Origin: Soehngenia longivitae
GTDB taxonomy: Bacteria > Bacillota > Clostridia > Tissierellales > Tissierellaceae
DNA: 64,000 nucleotides
Reading direction: 5' to 3'
NCBI RefSeq assembly: GCF_004684055.1
Contig: NZ_SRIB01000008.1
Span: forward strand, 52,506 to 116,505
Translations under genes and position numbers: made by a program
Shown: positions 44,648 through 53,960 of the stretch, piece after piece
How positions within the stretch are numbered: position 1 is the stretch's first letter
How the letters are laid out: each line of letters opens with the position of its first letter
The notes under the pieces: generated by a model
Told to the model about the DNA's origin: nothing
What the model saw: only the letters and a program-made list of their open reading frames with translations
The model's database searches: none

Positions 44648-45418
44648 ATGTCTGAAACTCTAAACTCAATTGAGAAGTTAAATGATAAATCAAATGTAAA
44701 AAAAGTAATTGGAATTTTAAGTGGGAAAGGTGGCGTTGGAAAGTCCCTTGTAACTTCTATTATTGCCATAGAAATGCAAAGACGAGGAAACAAAGTAGCC
44801 ATTATGGATGCTGATATCACAGGTCCTTCTATCCCAAAGATGTTTGGACTTACTGAAAAAGCCAAAGGAAATAAAGATGGTATTTTACCAGTAAAAACTA
44901 GAACTGGTATAGATGTCATGTCTCTTAATTTATTGTTAGAAAATGACACAGATCCAGTAGTTTGGAGAGGACCAATAATTGGAGGAACAGTTAAACAATT
45001 TTGGACTGAAGTTATTTGGGAAGATGAAGATTATATGTTTATCGATATGCCACCCGGAACAGGTGATATAGCTTTAACAGTTTTTCAAAGCATTCCTGTA
45101 GATGGAATAATTGTAGTGACATCTCCTCAAGAATTAGTATCTATGATAGTAACCAAAGCTGTAAAGATGGCTAAGATGATGAATATACCGATCATTGGAT
45201 TGGTTGAGAATATGAGCTATTTTAAATGCCCTGACAACGGCAAAGAATATAAAGTATTTGGCGAAAGTCATATTGATGAAATAGCTAAAGAGTTTAATTT
45301 AAAAGTATTAGCAAAACTACCAATAGACCCAGAAATTGCTCAAAGATGTGACAGAGGGGAGATTGAAACAATAGGACTTAATTTACTCGATTCACTAGCT
45401 AATGAATTAGAAAAATAA
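44648..45418 (+). CDS. Mrp/NBP35-family Fe-S carrier ATPase
   Basis: P-loop ATPase that carries or assembles Fe-S clusters (ApbC/Mrp family). The 256 residues have the deviant Walker A SGKGGVGKSLV at about 24-34, DADITGPSIPKMFG, DMPPGTGDIALT and ENMSYFKCPDNGKEYKVFG. The last segment keeps only one Cys where many family members carry a CxxC, so cluster binding is uncertain. The N-terminal DUF59 domain of longer Mrp proteins is absent. It ends before a hairpin terminator. Confidence 0.92.
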   Translation: MSETLNSIEKLNDKSNVKKVIGILSGKGGVGKSLVTSIIAIEMQRRGNKVAIMDADITGPSIPKMFGLTEKAKGNKDGILPVKTRTGIDVMSLNLLLENDTDPVVWRGPIIGGTVKQFWTEVIWEDEDYMFIDMPPGTGDIALTVFQSIPVDGIIVVTSPQELVSMIVTKAVKMAKMMNIPIIGLVENMSYFKCPDNGKEYKVFGESHIDEIAKEFNLKVLAKLPIDPEIAQRCDRGEIETIGLNLLDSLANELEK

Positions 45419-45431
45419 ATATTTATATTAC

Positions 45432-45487
45432 AAGTTTCCAAGTATTTTTTTATAAAAAATTTAAATATTTTGGAAACTTATTTTTTT
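45432..45487 (+). terminator. Terminator after the Mrp gene
   Basis: AAGTTTCCAA (45432-45441) and TTGGAAACTT (45470-45479) with an A+T-rich interior, then a run of T at 45481-45487. Confidence 0.7.
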
Positions 45488-45519
45488 GGGTAAATAAACA
45501 AAAAAGAGGAGGTAGAAAC

Positions 45520-45852
45520 ATGAAAAAATACATAAGAAACTATGAAAAATGGATAAATAAAGCTATAAGAAGTGGTGAATATTCTTATGAAGATTTATTG
45601 TATATTCACCAGCTCCATATAGATTTTTTTCAACATGAAAGACTGATTCATTTAATAGTTACCTTGTTTACCTCAATATTAATGCTAACTAGTTTATATT
45701 TAAGCATTAAAACCCAAGAAATACTAGTATTTGTTATATTTGGGATTTTATTCTTCGTTACTTTATTTTATTTTCTGCATTATTTCTTTTTAGAGAATTC
45801 GCTTTTAAGAATGTATAAAATCACAGATAAAATATTAAATATTAAAATTTAA
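45520..45852 (+). CDS. Small two-pass membrane protein, unknown function
   Basis: A 110-residue protein. A soluble N-terminal part (KYIRNYEKWINKAIRSGEYSYEDLLYIHQLHIDFFQHERLIH) precedes two membrane segments at about 43-63 and 68-90. Similar small proteins occur in Clostridia, but I know no assigned role. The ribosome site is AGGAGG. Its 3' end overlaps the convergent transglutaminase gene by 11 bases. Confidence 0.75.
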   Translation: MKKYIRNYEKWINKAIRSGEYSYEDLLYIHQLHIDFFQHERLIHLIVTLFTSILMLTSLYLSIKTQEILVFVIFGILFFVTLFYFLHYFFLENSLLRMYKITDKILNIKI

Positions 45853-48130
45853 TACTTCCTAGTACATATTTTTTCATGAAATATTTTAGTTTACCTTCAT
45901 AATTTTTATATCGATTAGTTAATATAGCTCTAAATTTTTCCATCAATTCGATTTCTTCTTTTGAGGCTTCTTTATATCCGTATTTAGTTTTTATAAAAAT
46001 ATCAGTAATTTTCTTTAATTCAATATCATCTAATTTAAAGAATTTGTAATTAATTCTATTACTGTACTCATAATAAGTCTCATCATCATTCTTAGGGAAC
46101 CCTAAAAGTCCTAGAAGGGAATTGATATCATAGTAGTATTGCTCAATTCTTTCACTGCTATTTAAATTCTTTAGTCTTTTTTCGCGATGATTGGTTTTAA
46201 TAGTAAGGTAAATCATTCTTAAGAACAAAACACCCAATATAACTAAGAAAAATAAAGGAATATACCATGTGTTAGTAAATGTAGTGTTGACTTCATCGAG
46301 ATTATCAGTATCTATAATTAAATTATTTCCTTCTTCTATAATATCTTCTCTATTTGGTCTTCTCGGATCGTCAGTAATTCCATCTTCGTATGGTTCGGGG
46401 GTATTTTCATCTATTTGTTCAGGAGCAGATTCTTCTATTATATCAACATTATTTAAAACTTCATAATAAGGTGTAGGATCAAAACTAATCCACCCAACAG
46501 GTTCTATAAAAGCTTCAACCCATGCATGGGCATTAGACTGCGATACTTTGTATTCTCCAGGATTTATTTCTTCGTTAGCTACATAACCTTCTACATATCT
46601 ACTTGGAATTCCTGCAATTCTAAGCATTACTGCCATTGCTGTAGCATAATAGGTGCAATACCCTTCTTCTGATTCAAATAGAAAGTAATCAACAAAATCA
46701 GGGTTATCAGATTTAGAAAAATCATCTACATCTAAAGTGTAAGAATAATTTTTCTTTAGATAGTTTTCTATTAACAAAGCTTTTTCATAATCATTATTTG
46801 CATTTTCAACAATTTGTTCTGTCAGGTTTATTGTTCTTGAAGTTACAGTATTAGAAGTTTGGAGATAATAAGATAAATTCCTGATATCTGTTTTTCTTTT
46901 ATATATATCACTTTCTATTAATTTATCATATGGGAGCTCTTCAAAGTAATGAACTGTATAAGATTCATTTTTATATATGCCATAAGGGTAATTTATAATC
47001 ATATCCTCACTAGCATAGATGTCACTATTCCCTTTTAAATCAATAGAAACAGGATATAAAGGACTGAATAAGGTGGTAGAAGCAAAATTTTTATTTGATA
47101 TTGTGATACTCTTTAAATTTTCTGATTTGTAACCTAAATTTAAATCTTGGAAATAAAAATTATATCCAGCCTTAGTTTTATAAGCCATAATTTCTTCACT
47201 AGTCCAATTCTTACCAGTATATGTGTGCTTTACACTTCCTCTTAAATATACTGGTTTACTTGATTTCAAAGTCATTACAACTCTATTATTAGGAACAACT
47301 TTGCCACCTAATGATGAATTGTTTGGATTAAATCCTGTCGTGCTAAAATTAAAAGGGCTAGCATTAGAATTACCTCTGTCGTATACAGGATCAGATCTAA
47401 AATCTAGGATTACAGGGAAGGTATCAACAATTTTTGTTTCAAACCAAACCCAATCTACTGGATTATTCCATTTAGGTAAAACAGTAGCTAAAATCAACGA
47501 AATTATGCTGATAAGAAGTATTGGCTTAAGAAATAAAGAAAATTTAGTTTTGTTTACTACATTTCCTTTGATTGAATTATTAACTATCATACTATAATTT
47601 ACTATAACAATTGTTAAGATTAGTGAAAAGGAAAGCATTATCAATGCTCTGAAAGCAGCGTCAATAAAACTATACCAGTAAACGACCAACGTGAAATAAC
47701 TTAAAATATATAATAACTTGTACTTTTTATGGTTATATATTGATATTAGAGATATTAAACTAAATATTGCACTAAATAAAACGAAATAATAAATTTTATA
47801 GTCTTCTTGTATAGGGGCTGAATCAGTTATATTGCTGATTATATTCTCGAAAAACTGTAATGCTGATTGGACTGTTTGAATTATAATGGTTCTATCATAT
47901 TGGATTAGAACTAAAGTTATAATTAAACCTACAATTAGCGGGATAAAGAAAAATATGGGTTTTTTAATAAATAAAAATATCAATTCAAAAATTAACAAAA
48001 ATAGCAACAATTGTCTAGGAAATATAATATCAATTTTTACAGTGGTAGCAATTGTATACATTAATGCAAAACTAAGAAGCATTGATGAAAAGTTCAAACA
48101 TATATTTTCAAGCTTGTGGTCATCTTTCAT
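45842..48130 (-). CDS. Transglutaminase-domain membrane protein (TgpA-like)
   Basis: A 762-residue membrane protein with an N-terminal bundle of about six membrane segments, an external transglutaminase-core domain and one further membrane segment near residue 610. Catalytic residues are visible: Cys in EEGYCTYYATAMAVMLR, His in QSNAHAWVEAF and Asp in GWISFDPTPYY. The ATG at 48130 is chosen because GGAGG lies upstream. It forms a cluster with DUF58 and MoxR genes, a widespread arrangement of unknown function that probably concerns the cell surface. Confidence 0.9.
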   Translation of the reverse strand: MKDDHKLENICLNFSSMLLSFALMYTIATTVKIDIIFPRQLLLFLLIFELIFLFIKKPIFFFIPLIVGLIITLVLIQYDRTIIIQTVQSALQFFENIISNITDSAPIQEDYKIYYFVLFSAIFSLISLISIYNHKKYKLLYILSYFTLVVYWYSFIDAAFRALIMLSFSLILTIVIVNYSMIVNNSIKGNVVNKTKFSLFLKPILLISIISLILATVLPKWNNPVDWVWFETKIVDTFPVILDFRSDPVYDRGNSNASPFNFSTTGFNPNNSSLGGKVVPNNRVVMTLKSSKPVYLRGSVKHTYTGKNWTSEEIMAYKTKAGYNFYFQDLNLGYKSENLKSITISNKNFASTTLFSPLYPVSIDLKGNSDIYASEDMIINYPYGIYKNESYTVHYFEELPYDKLIESDIYKRKTDIRNLSYYLQTSNTVTSRTINLTEQIVENANNDYEKALLIENYLKKNYSYTLDVDDFSKSDNPDFVDYFLFESEEGYCTYYATAMAVMLRIAGIPSRYVEGYVANEEINPGEYKVSQSNAHAWVEAFIEPVGWISFDPTPYYEVLNNVDIIEESAPEQIDENTPEPYEDGITDDPRRPNREDIIEEGNNLIIDTDNLDEVNTTFTNTWYIPLFFLVILGVLFLRMIYLTIKTNHREKRLKNLNSSERIEQYYYDINSLLGLLGFPKNDDETYYEYSNRINYKFFKLDDIELKKITDIFIKTKYGYKEASKEEIELMEKFRAILTNRYKNYEGKLKYFMKKYVLGSIKF

Positions 48131-49325
48131 ATTGTGCCTCCAATTTTTTAACAATATCAGAATTATAATCTAATTCATAAATTGTCATAGATTGAAGCCT
48201 TAATTTATCAACATAGTAATAATCAAATTTTAATGATTTATTTTCGACATCTGTGATTAATAAAATAATTGGATTAAAGCCATTCATTTTTAAAGTTAAG
48301 AGTTCTTTCGCATCTGATTTACTTAAATATGTAGTCACATAAATAATTGTTGAAAATTTATAAAGATATTGATCAATAAAAGCTATGTTATAGTTAAATT
48401 CAAAGACGCCATTTGGCTCGTAAACAGCTAATTTATCCCTAAAAGGATTAAATTCATGAATATTTTTGCCTTGAATGATCACATTTTCACTTTTTGCCTC
48501 ATAAAAAAGGGCAACTTCTATTTCGTGGGAAAGGCAATATTCAGTTATGCTGCTTGCTATTTCTACTTGCAAATCTTCTAAATGGAATTCAAAATCATTG
48601 ATGAATTTACTTTGTAGTGAATCAAGGATGATAAAAACACTTGTATCCTTTCGGTTCTCATATTCTTTAGTTATCAAAGTATCTTTTTTTGCTGATAATT
48701 TCCAATGAATCGATTTTATCGGATCTCCAACTACATATTTGCGGATTCCATTAATTCTATTTCGATTTTCAGATATTTTATCAAAAGCTAAAAGCTCGCC
48801 TGCTGATAAACCTGCATATATTTTAAAAGATTCTAGTTTGCGATATGTTGGATATACAATAATAGATGCGTTTTGTGAAGTCAACTTAGTAAATTTAAAT
48901 ATTCCTAAACTATCCATTAGATTTATCTTTATTTCCGAAAGATCATATCTACCTCTTCTTTTAACAGATATTATTGTTTTTTTTGATAATGTCTGCTTTG
49001 GTTCCATGGAATATATAATAGGTTTTGAGGATTTATTCGTAAGCTTATTTTCGAATAAATCTTCTACTTCAACATATGGTATGGAAAATTTAGCTTTATT
49101 AAAAATTTCATATGAAATTTCAATTTTATCACCTGCATACAAAGTAGCTTTATTAGAAATCAGATTTACATTTACGCAGCGTTTAAAATAAAAAATTTCA
49201 ATAAGCGATAAAATAAAAATTGAAACAAAAAAGTAAAGGAGGAAAAAAGGTAGATCTCCACCGACTAAGAGAGAAAAAGCAAATAAAATCACAATAATTA
49301 TTAACATAAACTTGTTGTTAAGCAT
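48120..49325 (-). CDS. DUF58 domain-containing membrane protein
   Basis: A 401-residue protein with two N-terminal membrane segments (about residues 8-45), then an external or cytosolic beta domain and the DUF58 core marked by YVVGDPIKSIHWKLSAKKDTLITKEYENR and a VWA-like fold (SVFIILDSLQSKF). The ATG at 49325 overlaps the moxR stop by eight bases. Proteins of this type work with MoxR AAA ATPases; the client is unknown. Confidence 0.9.
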   Translation of the reverse strand: MLNNKFMLIIIVILFAFSLLVGGDLPFFLLYFFVSIFILSLIEIFYFKRCVNVNLISNKATLYAGDKIEISYEIFNKAKFSIPYVEVEDLFENKLTNKSSKPIIYSMEPKQTLSKKTIISVKRRGRYDLSEIKINLMDSLGIFKFTKLTSQNASIIVYPTYRKLESFKIYAGLSAGELLAFDKISENRNRINGIRKYVVGDPIKSIHWKLSAKKDTLITKEYENRKDTSVFIILDSLQSKFINDFEFHLEDLQVEIASSITEYCLSHEIEVALFYEAKSENVIIQGKNIHEFNPFRDKLAVYEPNGVFEFNYNIAFIDQYLYKFSTIIYVTTYLSKSDAKELLTLKMNGFNPIILLITDVENKSLKFDYYYVDKLRLQSMTIYELDYNSDIVKKLEAQYER

Positions 49326-50253
49326 ATACTCCACCTATATATAATTTCTTTATCATATCGTCTATTACTTCATCGATGTTTCTTTTTTCTAGTCTAGCCT
49401 CTGCAGATAAAACTAATCTATGTCTTAAAACAGGATTTATTATTTTCTTGACATCATCATGGATTACATAATCTCTATTAGATAGATAAGCCATTGACTT
49501 TGAGGCTTTGAGAATGTCAATACTAGCTCTTGGGCTTGCTCCAAGAGCTATGCTTTTGTAATTTCTTGTCAAATTTACTATATCAAGTATATATTCCAAA
49601 ATTTCATCATGTACAATAATTTCTTCCACTTCTTTCGATATGGACAATAGCTCAGACTTAGTTAGCACTGGCTTTATGTGATCTAAATTTTTCAGTTCTA
49701 AATAATTTTTTAATATCTTCTTTTCATCGTCTTTGTTAGGATAACCAATAGATATTTTCATGAAAAATCTATCTAATTGAGCTTCAGGAAGCGGGAATGT
49801 ACCTTGATATTCTATCGGATTTTGCGTTGCAAGGACTAAAAATGGTTTGTCTAATAAGAAGTGTTCATTTTCAGTGGTAACTTCAAATTCTTCCATAGCT
49901 TGTAATAAACTTGATTGTGTTTTAGGAGAAGTTCTGTTGATTTCATCAGCTAAAAATATATTACAAAATATTGGACCCTTTTTAAAAATAAAACCTCCGC
50001 TATCTTTATCATATACACTAATACCTGTTATGTCCGATGGTGTTAGATCAGGGGTAAATTGAACTCTTTTGTAAGTTAAATCTATGCTTTTAGCTAAAGC
50101 TTTAGCTAAAGTAGTTTTACCTACACCGGGAACATCTTCTATTAATAAATGCCCATTTGAAATTAACGCAATAATTACTTCTTCAATCACATCTTTTTTA
50201 CCTACTATAGCACTATTTAAATTATCCATTAGCAATTCGAGTTGTTTAAGCAT
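49318..50253 (-). CDS. MoxR-family AAA+ ATPase
   Basis: A 311-residue chaperone-like ATPase. Walker A DVPGVGKTTLAKALAKS at about 40-56, Walker B IFLADEINRTSPKTQSSLLQAMEE, sensor 1 LVLATQNPIEYQGTFPLPEAQLDRF and a C-terminal lid domain (RASIDILKASKSMAYLSNRDYV) are all present. It is the first gene of the minus-strand cluster; an AGGAGG ribosome site precedes the ATG. Confidence 0.95.
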   Translation of the reverse strand: MLKQLELLMDNLNSAIVGKKDVIEEVIIALISNGHLLIEDVPGVGKTTLAKALAKSIDLTYKRVQFTPDLTPSDITGISVYDKDSGGFIFKKGPIFCNIFLADEINRTSPKTQSSLLQAMEEFEVTTENEHFLLDKPFLVLATQNPIEYQGTFPLPEAQLDRFFMKISIGYPNKDDEKKILKNYLELKNLDHIKPVLTKSELLSISKEVEEIIVHDEILEYILDIVNLTRNYKSIALGASPRASIDILKASKSMAYLSNRDYVIHDDVKKIINPVLRHRLVLSAEARLEKRNIDEVIDDMIKKLYIGGVYA

Positions 50254-50340
50254 AAGTTCCTCCTAAAAATATCTTTAATACATTTATACCTTTATTACAT
50301 AGAGCTAAACTAAAGATTTTTATTTAATGTAAGTTACTAT

Positions 50341-50366
50341 TAAAAAACACATAGATATACCGATAT
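50341..50366 (+). promoter_or_regulatory. Sigma-D (FliA) type promoter for the chemoreceptor gene
   Basis: TAAA at 50341-50344, 15 bases, then CCGATAT at 50360-50366. This matches the sigma-D consensus TAAA-N15-(G)CCGATAT. The matching sigma factor is encoded at 19294 in the same window. Confidence 0.82.
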
Positions 50367-50405
50367 ATGTTTTATAGACTTATAAATTTCTAGAGGGGGA
50401 TTTTG

Positions 50406-52142
50406 ATGGGAAAATTTTTAGACAATTTGAGTACAAAAACAAAAGTGCTAGGAGGATTTATAATAGTAGCTGTTCTTTCTATCCTAGTAGGGACAGTTAG
50501 TATTTTTTCATTAAATCAATCTACAAAAGACTTGGAGTCAATGTACAATGATAGGTTGAAGGGAAATTTACTGTTAACAGATATAGAAAGTAATGTTAAA
50601 AATTCAAAAGAGCAGACTATGAAAATTCTCTGGCAATATCAAGTTACATACAATGACACAGTTATAAATGATGCAGTGGAAGAACTTGACATTCTTACAA
50701 AAGAAAACAACGATTTAATAGAAGAATATGAAAATCGTGATTTAGACACACAAGAAAAAGTCTTGTTAGCTAATTTTAAACAAGCTTTGAATGAATATAG
50801 ACCTCTCAGAGATGAAGTAATTAAATATGTTAAAAACGGGCAATATTCTCAAGCAATTAGTACTTACAGTAAAGCTAGTAAACTTGAAAATGATGTTGAA
50901 AATGCTATACATGAAATGATAAACTACAACCTTAAAGTTTCAGATACTATGTATGAAGATTCACAATCGAGAATGGCTATGACATTGACCATAACTATTG
51001 TAGTTACACTGTTAACTTTTTTACTATCCATGTTGTTAGGTTTTTATAACTCAAAGAGCATAGTTGGAGGAATAAAAGGTGCTGTAAACTATTCAAAGAT
51101 GTTAAGGGATGGGGATTTTTCTTTTGAAATTGAGCAAAGTTCTTTAAAAAGAAAAGATGAAATTGGTGATTTGTCTCGAGCATTTAAGCAAACTAAAGAG
51201 GGACTAAGAGAGATTATCAGTCTATCAAAAGAAAATGCAGAAGAAGCGAGTGCTTCTAGTCAAGAATTAAGTGCCACAGTTGAAGAAATTAGTGCTCAGA
51301 TTCAAGAAGTTAACTCATCTACTCAAGAAATTGCTGCAAGCATGGAAGAAACTTCCGCAGCCATAGAAGAAGTCAGTTCATCTGGTGATCAAATTTTGGA
51401 CAATGCAAAAGCTATACTTGAAGAAACAGTAAGAGGGAAAGAAAATGTTAAGCTAATTGCAAATAGAGCATCAGAGCTTAAAGAAAGTGCAGTATTAAGT
51501 AGAAATGAAGCAACTAACACATATAAAGTAAAACAAAAAGCTATAAAAGAGTCCATAGAAAGAGGAAAGATAGTTTCAGAGATCAAAATCATGGCTGATT
51601 CAATTAAGGAAATTGCTGAAAAAACAAACCTTTTAGCTTTAAACGCAGCCATAGAAGCAGCAAGAGCAGGAGAACATGGGAGAGGATTTGCTGTAGTAGC
51701 TGATGAAGTAAGAAAATTAGCAGAAGCTTCTTCTTCAGCTGTAGATAAAATAACAGATTTAGTAAGCGAAGTTAGCGGAGTATTTACAGAACTATCAACA
51801 AGTTCAGATGATCTATTGAAATTCATAGACTCTAAAGTAATATCTGATTATGATAGCCTAGTAGAAACTGGTAGTAACTACCTAAAAGATGCTCAATACG
51901 TAGAAAATTTAATTATACAGTTTGATGAGAAATCATCAGAAATAAAAGAAGCTATATCTGAGATTAATGAGGCTATCGAATCGGTAGCTGCTACTATCGA
52001 GCAATCAACTAGTGGCACAGTTGATATATCAACAAACATTAAAGAACTTTCAAAAGCAATTGAAGAAGTCGAAAAAGTAGCAGAACAACAAGCATCTTTA
52101 GCTGAAGAATTGAGCATAAATATGAATAGTTTTATACTTTAA
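50406..52142 (+). CDS. Methyl-accepting chemotaxis protein
   Basis: Transmembrane chemoreceptor of 578 residues. Membrane segment 1 (about 14-35), a four-helix-bundle sensor domain (about 40-190), membrane segment 2 (about 193-215), HAMP and the signalling domain with the conserved hairpin tip [38 protein letters not shown]. The ATG at 50406 follows AGAGGGGGA. Expressed from a sigma-D promoter. No che genes are nearby, so it is an orphan receptor. Confidence 0.95.
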   Translation: MGKFLDNLSTKTKVLGGFIIVAVLSILVGTVSIFSLNQSTKDLESMYNDRLKGNLLLTDIESNVKNSKEQTMKILWQYQVTYNDTVINDAVEELDILTKENNDLIEEYENRDLDTQEKVLLANFKQALNEYRPLRDEVIKYVKNGQYSQAISTYSKASKLENDVENAIHEMINYNLKVSDTMYEDSQSRMAMTLTITIVVTLLTFLLSMLLGFYNSKSIVGGIKGAVNYSKMLRDGDFSFEIEQSSLKRKDEIGDLSRAFKQTKEGLREIISLSKENAEEASASSQELSATVEEISAQIQEVNSSTQEIAASMEETSAAIEEVSSSGDQILDNAKAILEETVRGKENVKLIANRASELKESAVLSRNEATNTYKVKQKAIKESIERGKIVSEIKIMADSIKEIAEKTNLLALNAAIEAARAGEHGRGFAVVADEVRKLAEASSSAVDKITDLVSEVSGVFTELSTSSDDLLKFIDSKVISDYDSLVETGSNYLKDAQYVENLIIQFDEKSSEIKEAISEINEAIESVAATIEQSTSGTVDISTNIKELSKAIEEVEKVAEQQASLAEELSINMNSFIL

Positions 52143-52249
52143 AATTACAATAATTTAATAAATTTTATACTTTATAAACTTTGTATTTTTAGTATAATTA
52201 TTAAGCTGATATTGGGATCTTCTTATAATGAAAGGAAAAGAGAAATTAA

Positions 52250-53926
52250 ATGGATAAACTAGATAGAATGACAGAAATTGAGATGTTGAAAGAAAATCTA
52301 AATAATTACGGCAAACTTCTTGAAGATGTAGGTGGAGAAGTTTGGGAGATAAGCATTGACCAATCAGATAATATAAAAGATGATGATTTTATAAAATATT
52401 CTTTTAATTATCAAGCTGATTTGATGCTTAACTTTGATGAGAAGATTCATAAAGAAGATTTATTCAACATAAATAAAAGCTTAGAGAATTTCATAAAAAG
52501 TGACGAAGTAAAGATGGAAATTATTTATAGAATAAAAGAAGAAAATGACAAATATAAGTGGGTGTATTCTAGAGGAATAAAAGTATTTAATGAAAAGGGG
52601 AAACTTAAAAAAATCATCGGTATAAGATCAGATATCACAGAAAAAATAATAATGAAAGAAGCCATATTTAATCTATCTCATTATGATACATTGACTAATT
52701 TATCAAACAAAGAAAAGCTAAAAGAAGATTTTTCAAATATCATAAAAAATAACGTAAATGAAGATATTGCATTTTTATATATAGACTTAGATGACTTTAG
52801 CCATGTAAACAATGTTCTTGGATATAGTTATGGCGATGAATTTTTAAAAAAGTTTTCAGAGTTTTTGAAACAGGAATTTGGTAAGGATAACCTAATAGGC
52901 AGGTTAAATACTGATGAATTTTTAGTAATTTACAAGAATTATAAAAACATAGATTTATTGGAAAGAAGGATAGAGAAGTTCTTAAAAGATTTGCGCAAAA
53001 AAAATTTTTTAGATGACAGTGATTTTAAATTATCTGCAAGTGTAGGGTATTCTCTTTTTAAAATCACCGGGAATGACTTTGATACCTTGTTAAGATATGC
53101 TGACACAGCTCTTCATTATTCCAAGAGCAAGGGGAAGTCTCAATTTGTAAGATATAATGATAAACTAGGGGAATATGTATTTTCTCAAGCAGACATGATA
53201 AACCAGTTAAGAATAGCAATAGAAAGAAATGAATTTGTGGTTTATTTTCAGCCAATTGTCTGTGCAAAAGCAGAGAAAATATCAGGGTATGAGGCTCTTG
53301 TTAGGTGGATACATCCACATAGAGGCATGATATCTCCAGGACAATTTATTCCAATAGCTGAAGCATCTGGACAAATGATAGAAATAGAACAGCTCATCAT
53401 TGAAGAATGTTTTAAAAATTTAAAACTTTTAATAAGTTTAAACCCTGAAATGAAATATGTTTCTATAAATTTATCAGCAAGAGGAATAATTGAAAGGAAT
53501 ATCGTTAAATTCCTAGAGAATTTATTGTTAAAATACAATCTTGATCCTAAATTTATAGAATTTGAAGTTACAGAGTCATCGCTGTTAAACAATATTGAAA
53601 GGACTGTAGAAGTTCTGGATAGGATAAAAGAGATGGGATTTAAATTGTCATTGGATGATTTTGGAACGGGGTTTTCTTCTTTAAATTATTTAAAAAACTT
53701 ACCACTTGATAAAGTGAAATTAGATAAAAGTTTTATCGACAACATAGAAACTGATGAGAGGGATCACCTAATGGTTAAATCGATCATAGAACTGTCTCAT
53801 AGATTAGGGTTATTAGTAGTTGGAGAAGGAGTAGAAACTAAAAATCAGAGAGATTTATTATATATTTTGGAATGTGACTTTATTCAAGGATTTTATTACG
53901 GTAGACCTGAGCCAATAGCTAATTAA
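52250..53926 (+). CDS. PAS-GGDEF-EAL protein, predicted c-di-GMP phosphodiesterase
   Basis: Soluble 558-residue protein: PAS domain (about 20-130, KYKWVYSRGIKVFNEKGKLKKIIGIRSDIT), GGDEF domain (about 140-300) and EAL domain (about 315-555). The GGDEF signature reads NTDEF (in IGRLNTDEFLVIYKN), so cyclase activity is unlikely. The EAL domain keeps YEALVRW, the Asn of SINLSARG, FEVTES, DDFGTGFSSL, LDKSFI, GEGVET and QGFYYGRP. It should therefore hydrolyse c-di-GMP. TATAAT at 52193-52198 is a possible promoter. Confidence 0.92.
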   Translation: MDKLDRMTEIEMLKENLNNYGKLLEDVGGEVWEISIDQSDNIKDDDFIKYSFNYQADLMLNFDEKIHKEDLFNINKSLENFIKSDEVKMEIIYRIKEENDKYKWVYSRGIKVFNEKGKLKKIIGIRSDITEKIIMKEAIFNLSHYDTLTNLSNKEKLKEDFSNIIKNNVNEDIAFLYIDLDDFSHVNNVLGYSYGDEFLKKFSEFLKQEFGKDNLIGRLNTDEFLVIYKNYKNIDLLERRIEKFLKDLRKKNFLDDSDFKLSASVGYSLFKITGNDFDTLLRYADTALHYSKSKGKSQFVRYNDKLGEYVFSQADMINQLRIAIERNEFVVYFQPIVCAKAEKISGYEALVRWIHPHRGMISPGQFIPIAEASGQMIEIEQLIIEECFKNLKLLISLNPEMKYVSINLSARGIIERNIVKFLENLLLKYNLDPKFIEFEVTESSLLNNIERTVEVLDRIKEMGFKLSLDDFGTGFSSLNYLKNLPLDKVKLDKSFIDNIETDERDHLMVKSIIELSHRLGLLVVGEGVETKNQRDLLYILECDFIQGFYYGRPEPIAN

Positions 53927-53960
53927 TATAATATGGGTGCATCTTGCACCCATATTATAT
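53926..53960. terminator. Bidirectional terminator between the EAL protein and lpd
   Basis: A perfect 16-bp stem (arms 53926-53941 and 53945-53960, core TATGGGTGCA and TGCACCCATA) with loop TCT. It separates two convergent genes and overlaps the end of lpd. Confidence 0.85.

Noticed and set aside
52193..52212. Sigma-D promoter before the GGDEF-EAL gene (GCTGATAT)
   Set aside because: There is no TAAA at the correct distance upstream; a SigA-type TATAAT overlaps the same region.
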